A DNA stretch of 35,879 bases. It comes from Methylobacter sp. GTDB lineage: Bacteria; Pseudomonadota; Gammaproteobacteria; Methylococcales; Methylomonadaceae. The stretch lies in contig JAURZV010000023.1 of assembly GCA_030653175.1 (NCBI GenBank), forward strand, positions 1 to 35,879. Direction: 5' to 3'. Positions 31,884 to 35,879 of this stretch are shown here, piece by piece (the stretch's first letter is position 1; every line of letters starts with the position of its first letter). The notes under the pieces are model-generated. The model searched no databases and was not told the origin of the DNA. It worked only from the letters and a program-made list of their open reading frames with translations. The position numbers and the translations under genes are program-made.

Positions 31884-32639
31884 TTATAGTGTTTCAACAC
31901 AAGCCAGCGTTTGAAACAACTGGGTATTTTTGGGGATTAACGCGTAATCGCACAACGCCATAAACGGCGCGTCGGTCTTGCTGTCGCCCGCGCCAAAGGT
32001 TAATAATTGGGGATGCTGCTGTCTGTAACCTTCCAGCAGGTAACTCACTGCACTTTCCTTATTGATGATTTTCGGTAATAACGCGAGGTTGTTGCCGTTC
32101 AAATGCCAATACAGACTGCCGTCGACAACGTGCGGATGCGACTTGATCACCTCATCCAGCAGCGTTTTTAATATCGCTTCCGTGCCGTCGCTGTGCTTGA
32201 TTACGCCGTACCAGGTTATGCCGAAATCATCTACCAGCCGGGGTTTAAAACCGGGGCGGCGTTTTGCATAAAGCTCAACTTCCGCCCACACCTCCAGCAA
32301 CTTCTCATGGTACGCGGGCAAGGTTTGCATGATGGTGTTCATCCACACCTTATCGACAGCGCGCTGTTTGTCCAAAATCACCGCACCGTGATTCAACACC
32401 ACTTCTTCCTGAAACGGCAGGTTGACGCGCTCAAAGGCGTGAACATCGCGCGCCGTCACCGGTACGATTTTGAAGCCTTTGGATAGCCAATGCCACAACC
32501 ATTGCTGCTTTTGCGTGGCGAACGAATTGGCCGAGCCGTCCGGCAAAAAAGCCCGCACTTGCAAATCCACGCCTGGAGCGCATTTCCTCAGGGTCTGAAA
32601 CAGCGTGTCATCAAGGTCTAAAAAAATGTAGCTTTGCAT
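31884..32639 (-). CDS. HAD superfamily phosphatase of the Ter-associated module
   Basis: The protein is about 251 residues. Motif I is IFLDLDDTLFQ with both catalytic Asp residues, motif II VPVTARD and motif IV GAGDSKTDAPF, so a full HAD active site is present. It probably removes phosphate from an intermediate of the module. The ATG at 32639 lies 29 bp inside the end of the preceding gene. A longer start at 32705 would overlap that gene by 95 bp and adds non-conserved residues. Confidence 0.87.
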   Translation of the reverse strand: MQSYIFLDLDDTLFQTLRKCAPGVDLQVRAFLPDGSANSFATQKQQWLWHWLSKGFKIVPVTARDVHAFERVNLPFQEEVVLNHGAVILDKQRAVDKVWMNTIMQTLPAYHEKLLEVWAEVELYAKRRPGFKPRLVDDFGITWYGVIKHSDGTEAILKTLLDEVIKSHPHVVDGSLYWHLNGNNLALLPKIINKESAVSYLLEGYRQQHPQLLTFGAGDSKTDAPFMALCDYALIPKNTQLFQTLACVETL

Positions 32640-33801
32640 GGTTTGGCGTGTCCGGTTGAAGTTCAAATCTTGCGCTAATGGCTCGCCATGCGTGCAGCCG
32701 GTCATTTAACGATGCGCACAGCGGCGTTTCATGGCAAAGAATAATGTCCCTGTAATCGTCCGGGTTCAGGTTGTAAATAAAGTTGGGGATGCCATCGTCA
32801 TAGTTATCTTCAAACCGGCACACCAAGCCAATATCGTTGCCTTGATGTATCGGCGAGCGCGTGGTGCTTTGCACCTTGACTTTAAAGCCTTGGCTTTCCA
32901 ATTCCCTCCCCAGCAGATAGGCGGGAGCGTTGCATTCGCCTGTGCCTAAGACCAGAATCGGGCGCTCATCGCGGCTGAAGCCGCTCCCACGCAACTGCTC
33001 GACCACATCTTTTTCCAAGCTGATCGGCGCATCCAACCCTAACCGGCCCGGCCAGGCCAACAGCGCTTTTTTACACGCGCCATTACCCGACACATTGACG
33101 GTGATGCTGTCGATGGCGGTGTTTTGGCTGTCCTCGAAACGCAATAATCCCTGCCTGAAACACACCCATTCCACCGCCACACCGGCTTGATCTTCCAAGG
33201 CAGTGCGATCATCGGGATGGGCAAAATTGACCAGACTGACAATAAACACTTTACGCAAACCGGGATTAACTTCTTTGTAAGCTTTAATCAGGCGCAAAAA
33301 GGTAAGCCCGGTACTGATTTCGTCGTCGATTAACACCAGCGTTTCGGCCGTTAAAAACTGATCACGGTGTTTCGCCTGCTCAGGATAATACAAGAAAAAG
33401 TCAGTAGCATGACTATGGGCTTCTTCAAACTCAAGCCGCTCGATGCCGTCCAGATGATAACGGGTCGTCTGAATAAACAAGGCTTGCTCTGCACCTTCGC
33501 GGCAGGCCGATTCAAATACGCCGTAACCCAAGCCGGTTGCGGTTTCCGCCATGCCGATCCACAACGAAGCCGTTCCAGCTCCGCGATTTAACACCGCCCG
33601 AGCCAGGGCGCGATATGACCAGCTCATGACTTTGGGCGATACCGGATAATGCTTGCCCAATACCTTGCTGACCAACAAAAACTTGCGCTTGCTGCTCACT
33701 CTTGCAGCAAAACCCAGCAATCGGCTAAGCGGGATGTGTCCGGGTTCCAGATCGAGATGCAGGGTTCCGGTGTCTAATTTTACGGTTAATATTTTTGACA
33801 T
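32611..33801 (-). CDS. Phosphoribosyltransferase with C-terminal TRSP domain
   Basis: The protein is about 396 residues. A PRTase core carries the PRPP loop TLVLIDDEISTGLTF (two acids, then STG) at about residues 155-170, with ARVSSKRKFLLVSKVLGKH-type N-terminal motifs. The C-terminal TRSP-like domain includes TTRSPIHQGNDI. Together these match the PRTase_2 plus TRSP proteins of Ter-associated operons. The start is uncertain: the ATG at 33801 or 33819 fits the domain, while the longer ORF to 33954 runs through a palindromic repeat. Residues near LRGSGFSRDERPIL (about 32965-33000) are encoded by a GTGGGAGCGGCTTCAGCCGC repeat in frame. Confidence 0.83.
   Translation of the reverse strand: MSKILTVKLDTGTLHLDLEPGHIPLSRLLGFAARVSSKRKFLLVSKVLGKHYPVSPKVMSWSYRALARAVLNRGAGTASLWIGMAETATGLGYGVFESACREGAEQALFIQTTRYHLDGIERLEFEEAHSHATDFFLYYPEQAKHRDQFLTAETLVLIDDEISTGLTFLRLIKAYKEVNPGLRKVFIVSLVNFAHPDDRTALEDQAGVAVEWVCFRQGLLRFEDSQNTAIDSITVNVSGNGACKKALLAWPGRLGLDAPISLEKDVVEQLRGSGFSRDERPILVLGTGECNAPAYLLGRELESQGFKVKVQSTTRSPIHQGNDIGLVCRFEDNYDDGIPNFIYNLNPDDYRDIILCHETPLCASLNDRLHAWRAISARFELQPDTPNHAKLHFFRP
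32966..32994 (-). repeat. REP-like palindrome inside the TRSP/PRTase reading frame
   Basis: On the minus strand it reads GTGGGAGCGGCTTCAGCCGC followed by GATGAGCGC. This is the GTGGGAGCGGC-type repeat, also present in nrtC at 21322. It encodes GSGFSRDER between the two domains. Confidence 0.75.
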
Positions 33802-33825
33802 AGTTTGTTGTGGAGTCATTGCGTA

Positions 33826-34013
33826 AGTTGCATCGTTCCCTCGCTCCGGCGTCACTGCCATTAAGTTAAGCCGAAAATAGTTATGGTTGAACGCCGTGGG
33901 CGCTAATTTATTCGCGCGATAAGTATTAAAATGCGCTAATAAATTCGCGCCCACAATATATTAAACTCTTAAACTAATGGCAGTGACGCTCCGGCGTGGG
34001 AACGATAAATTTT
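33826..34013. repeat. Nested inverted repeats upstream of the PRTase gene
   Basis: The outer arms CGTTCCCTCGCTCCGGCGTC (about 33834) and its inverted match ending CGTGGGAACGAT (about 34003) share CACTGCCATTA. They enclose the GTGGGCGCTAATTTATTCGC pair at 33896-33954. This is one repeat family inserted into another, as at 19961-20153. Confidence 0.8.
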
Positions 34014-34025
34014 TATAGATGCCGG

Positions 34026-35039
34026 TCATAACATCACCACCGGCGTATTAATCTCGGTCACCCTAAGTCCATAACGAATGGTCGGCGGCTGGAATACTTC
34101 ACCTTTAATGCTCTGCAACGCAATCTGCGCCAGATTTGCCCCGGATAAACACGCCATGCCGAAACCGCCCGAAGGACGCGGGTTGATTTCCAATAAGCGC
34201 ACACCGTGCACGCCTTCCTTGAACTGGATATTGAACAAACCGTTGAGCCGGTAGTGGGCGGTTAACCTTGCCACCATGCCGTCAATCTCGGCATTGTTAT
34301 CGATCATTTGCCCGCCGCCTGCCAGTTGCGATTTTTTGCGCTGTACGGCACACAGCAATTTACCGTGCCGCCCGGCGCAATCGACGCTCCATTCGGGGCC
34401 GCCCAGATGTTCCATGACCAACAGGGTGGCAAATTCCGGGGTGTTGGCCATGCCGGAGCGCAACTCTTGCAGAGGAATCTGGTATTCAACGCCTTTAAGT
34501 ATCTGGGTGATGCTGTCGCGCTGGGTATCCAAAACCCGAAAGCCCAGGCCGAACACCGAAACCGCAGGTTTTACGCACAATCTTTGATGCTTTGCCGACA
34601 ACTTTGCAACCGCGCTATCGAACCCATCACGGTCATTAACGGCGATAAAATCCATGGTTTGTGCGACCTCTGCATTCAACGCGGTATAAAAATCCGCCTT
34701 GTCATGTAATAAGGTCAGCGTGTCGACATCGGCAACCGACAGCACCTGCACACCAATCGCCTGAAAAAACTCATGGTGCTTACTGATAAATGCCGCTTCT
34801 TTGCCGGGCCAAAATAACTGGATATTGTGTTGCCGACAAAAACCCACGCACCACTCAAGATATTCTTGCCCGGTGAATTCGGCAGGTTCAAGGTAACTCT
34901 CATCCGCAGCCAGAAAGGCGGCGGCATGGGCGTGGGTGTGAGTGCAAATTAAGGTGATTTCGCCGGCCGGAACCGACTGGCGAAGATTTCTAAATACGGC
35001 ATGTATGGTCGAAAATGTAAGGTTGAACCAAATTCTCAT
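34026..35039 (-). CDS. ATP-grasp ligase of the Ter-associated module
   Basis: This 337-residue protein shows an ATP-grasp pattern. There is a Lys in RLCVKPAVSVFGLGF, acidic residues near VMEHLGGPEWSVD and the metal site LLEINPRPSGGFGM. The N-terminal part (LICTHTHAHAAAF, FWPGKEAAFISKHHEFF) is a Rossmann-like pre-domain. It should ligate a carboxylate to an amine with ATP; the substrate is unknown. The stop of terD is 6 bp before its ATG, so the two are one transcription unit. The 225-bp gap to the next gene is filled by repeats. Confidence 0.85.
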   Translation of the reverse strand: MRIWFNLTFSTIHAVFRNLRQSVPAGEITLICTHTHAHAAAFLAADESYLEPAEFTGQEYLEWCVGFCRQHNIQLFWPGKEAAFISKHHEFFQAIGVQVLSVADVDTLTLLHDKADFYTALNAEVAQTMDFIAVNDRDGFDSAVAKLSAKHQRLCVKPAVSVFGLGFRVLDTQRDSITQILKGVEYQIPLQELRSGMANTPEFATLLVMEHLGGPEWSVDCAGRHGKLLCAVQRKKSQLAGGGQMIDNNAEIDGMVARLTAHYRLNGLFNIQFKEGVHGVRLLEINPRPSGGFGMACLSGANLAQIALQSIKGEVFQPPTIRYGLRVTEINTPVVML

Positions 35040-35045
35040 TGATGC

Positions 35046-35642
35046 CTACAAATGAATGATAATTTGCGGCAGCAAAGCATCAATGGTTCGACCTACGCCA
35101 TTTTCGCCTATCGCATGCATTTTCCATTCGCCGTTATGCCGGTACAGTTTCGCCATGATTTGCGCGGTATGGGAGCCTTGCGAACTCAAGGTGTAACGGG
35201 CAACTTCCGCATTATTGCTGCTGTCGACTATGCGGCAATACGCATTTTCAACTTCATCAAAAGTCTGGCCGGAAAAGGAGTTAACGGTAAACACCAGCGA
35301 TTTAACATTGGCAGGCACTTTATCCAGATCAACCTTGATTTGTTCATCGTCGCCGTCACCGGCGCCGGAACGATTGTCGCCGGTATGCACAATACTGCCG
35401 TCGCGGCTTTTCAGTTGTCCGAAATAAATGGTGTCAACAACCTTGTTTTGATCGTCAAATAATACGCAAGAAGCGTCCAAATCAATGGATTCGCTTTTCC
35501 CGCCGCCGCCGAACAAGCCTTTCAACTTGCCGACGGGGACTTTTTTAGCGTCCCAACCCAGCCCCATGACAACCTTACTCAGCGTACCGCCGGATTCTTT
35601 GGACAAGGAAATTTTTTGCCCTTTTTGTAGATTAATAGCCAT
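35046..35642 (-). CDS. terD: TerD family calcium-binding stress protein
   Basis: This 198-residue protein begins MAINLQKGQKISLSKESGG, the family start. The calcium sites are DLDASCVLFD and DNRSGAGDGDDEQIKVDL. The C-terminal half (SLVFTVNSFSGQTFDEVENA, CRIVD, KMHAIGENG-type) completes the beta-sandwich. TerD proteins take part in tellurite, stress and phage-related responses at the cell envelope; the mechanism is unclear. It is the first gene of the minus-strand Ter set in this window. GAGG lies about eight bases before the ATG. Confidence 0.93.
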   Translation of the reverse strand: MAINLQKGQKISLSKESGGTLSKVVMGLGWDAKKVPVGKLKGLFGGGGKSESIDLDASCVLFDDQNKVVDTIYFGQLKSRDGSIVHTGDNRSGAGDGDDEQIKVDLDKVPANVKSLVFTVNSFSGQTFDEVENAYCRIVDSSNNAEVARYTLSSQGSHTAQIMAKLYRHNGEWKMHAIGENGVGRTIDALLPQIIIHL

Positions 35643-35879
35643 ACATATTACCTCAATAAATGAACCGCGTTGGTGTTAAAACAGGGTCTGCAACCTCATT
35701 AACGTCAACACTGTTTTTGATGATTAGGGATTCGATTTATCCTAGGAGGCTGTCGGATTTAAAAATCACAGCCACATAACATATTGATTTTAAAATAAAT
35801 TAATTTTTTATTGCTTTTCGTTATAAAAAATAGTTTATATATATTTCAATGACTTAGTATTTTTAGTGAGGCATAATCC
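35643..35879. other. Upstream region of terD
   Basis: AT-rich sequence without a gene. The 3' 120 bases are almost only A and T with long T or A runs. The terD promoter should lie here, but no clear -35/-10 pair could be assigned. Confidence 0.5.

Noticed and set aside
35735-35770. End of an insertion sequence (GGAGGCTGTCGGATTT)
   Set aside because: It resembles some transposon ends, but no matching inverted end, target duplication or transposase is visible before the window closes.

Overview
The window looks like a chromosomal accessory region of a gammaproteobacterium, probably a methanotroph-like Methylococcales member. That assignment is inferred from the overall style of the proteins, the NrtABCD plus NirBD plus NarK combination and the many small palindromic repeats. 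No pmo, mxa or rRNA marker is present to prove it. No tRNA, rRNA, CRISPR array or intact transposase gene was seen.

Region 1 (1-3651) is the assimilatory nitrite reductase pair nirB and nirD (minus strand, nirD cut by the edge) with a divergent nasT-type ANTAR antiterminator. Region 2 (3660-8055, minus strand) is a Fap-like functional-amyloid operon. It holds a repeat-rich secreted protein, a small secreted protein, a C39 peptidase (FapD-like), a secreted protein with a double-glycine motif and a FapF-like outer-membrane barrel, closed by a terminator.

Region 3 (8.3-18.2 kb) is a patchwork of duplicated and decayed nitrate-locus pieces mixed with signalling genes. These are a membrane c-type cytochrome, a Cache/PDC membrane sensor, an EAL c-di-GMP phosphodiesterase, a triple GAF-like protein, a methyl-accepting chemotaxis protein and a DUF2721 protein. 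Remnants of nrtD, nasT, the DUF2721 gene and the Cache gene lie between them, together with two copies of a MITE-like repeat.

Region 4 (18.3-28.8 kb, plus strand) is nitrate uptake: nrtA, nrtB, a fused double-ATPase nrtC, an outer-membrane porin, a NarK-type transporter and a PP2C phosphatase/Ser-Thr kinase fusion. Region 5 (28.9-35.6 kb, minus strand) is a tellurite-resistance-type (Ter) stress module: terD, ATP-grasp, PRTase/TRSP, HAD, StiP-type PRTase, CitE-like and terB.

The main result is a regulatory cassette present three times, before the EAL gene, the chemoreceptor and nrtA. In each copy two NtrC-like sites lie exactly 31 bp apart. About 98-100 bp further on is a near-perfect sigma-54 promoter, followed by a transcribed leader with two hexaloop hairpins of the ANTAR-binding type and an intrinsic terminator. 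nirB has its own sigma-54 promoter without such a leader. This suggests that nitrogen status (NtrC/RpoN) and nitrate/nitrite (NasT antitermination) jointly control nitrate uptake, a chemoreceptor and a c-di-GMP phosphodiesterase. The surrounding gene remnants show that the cassette spread by segmental duplication followed by decay.
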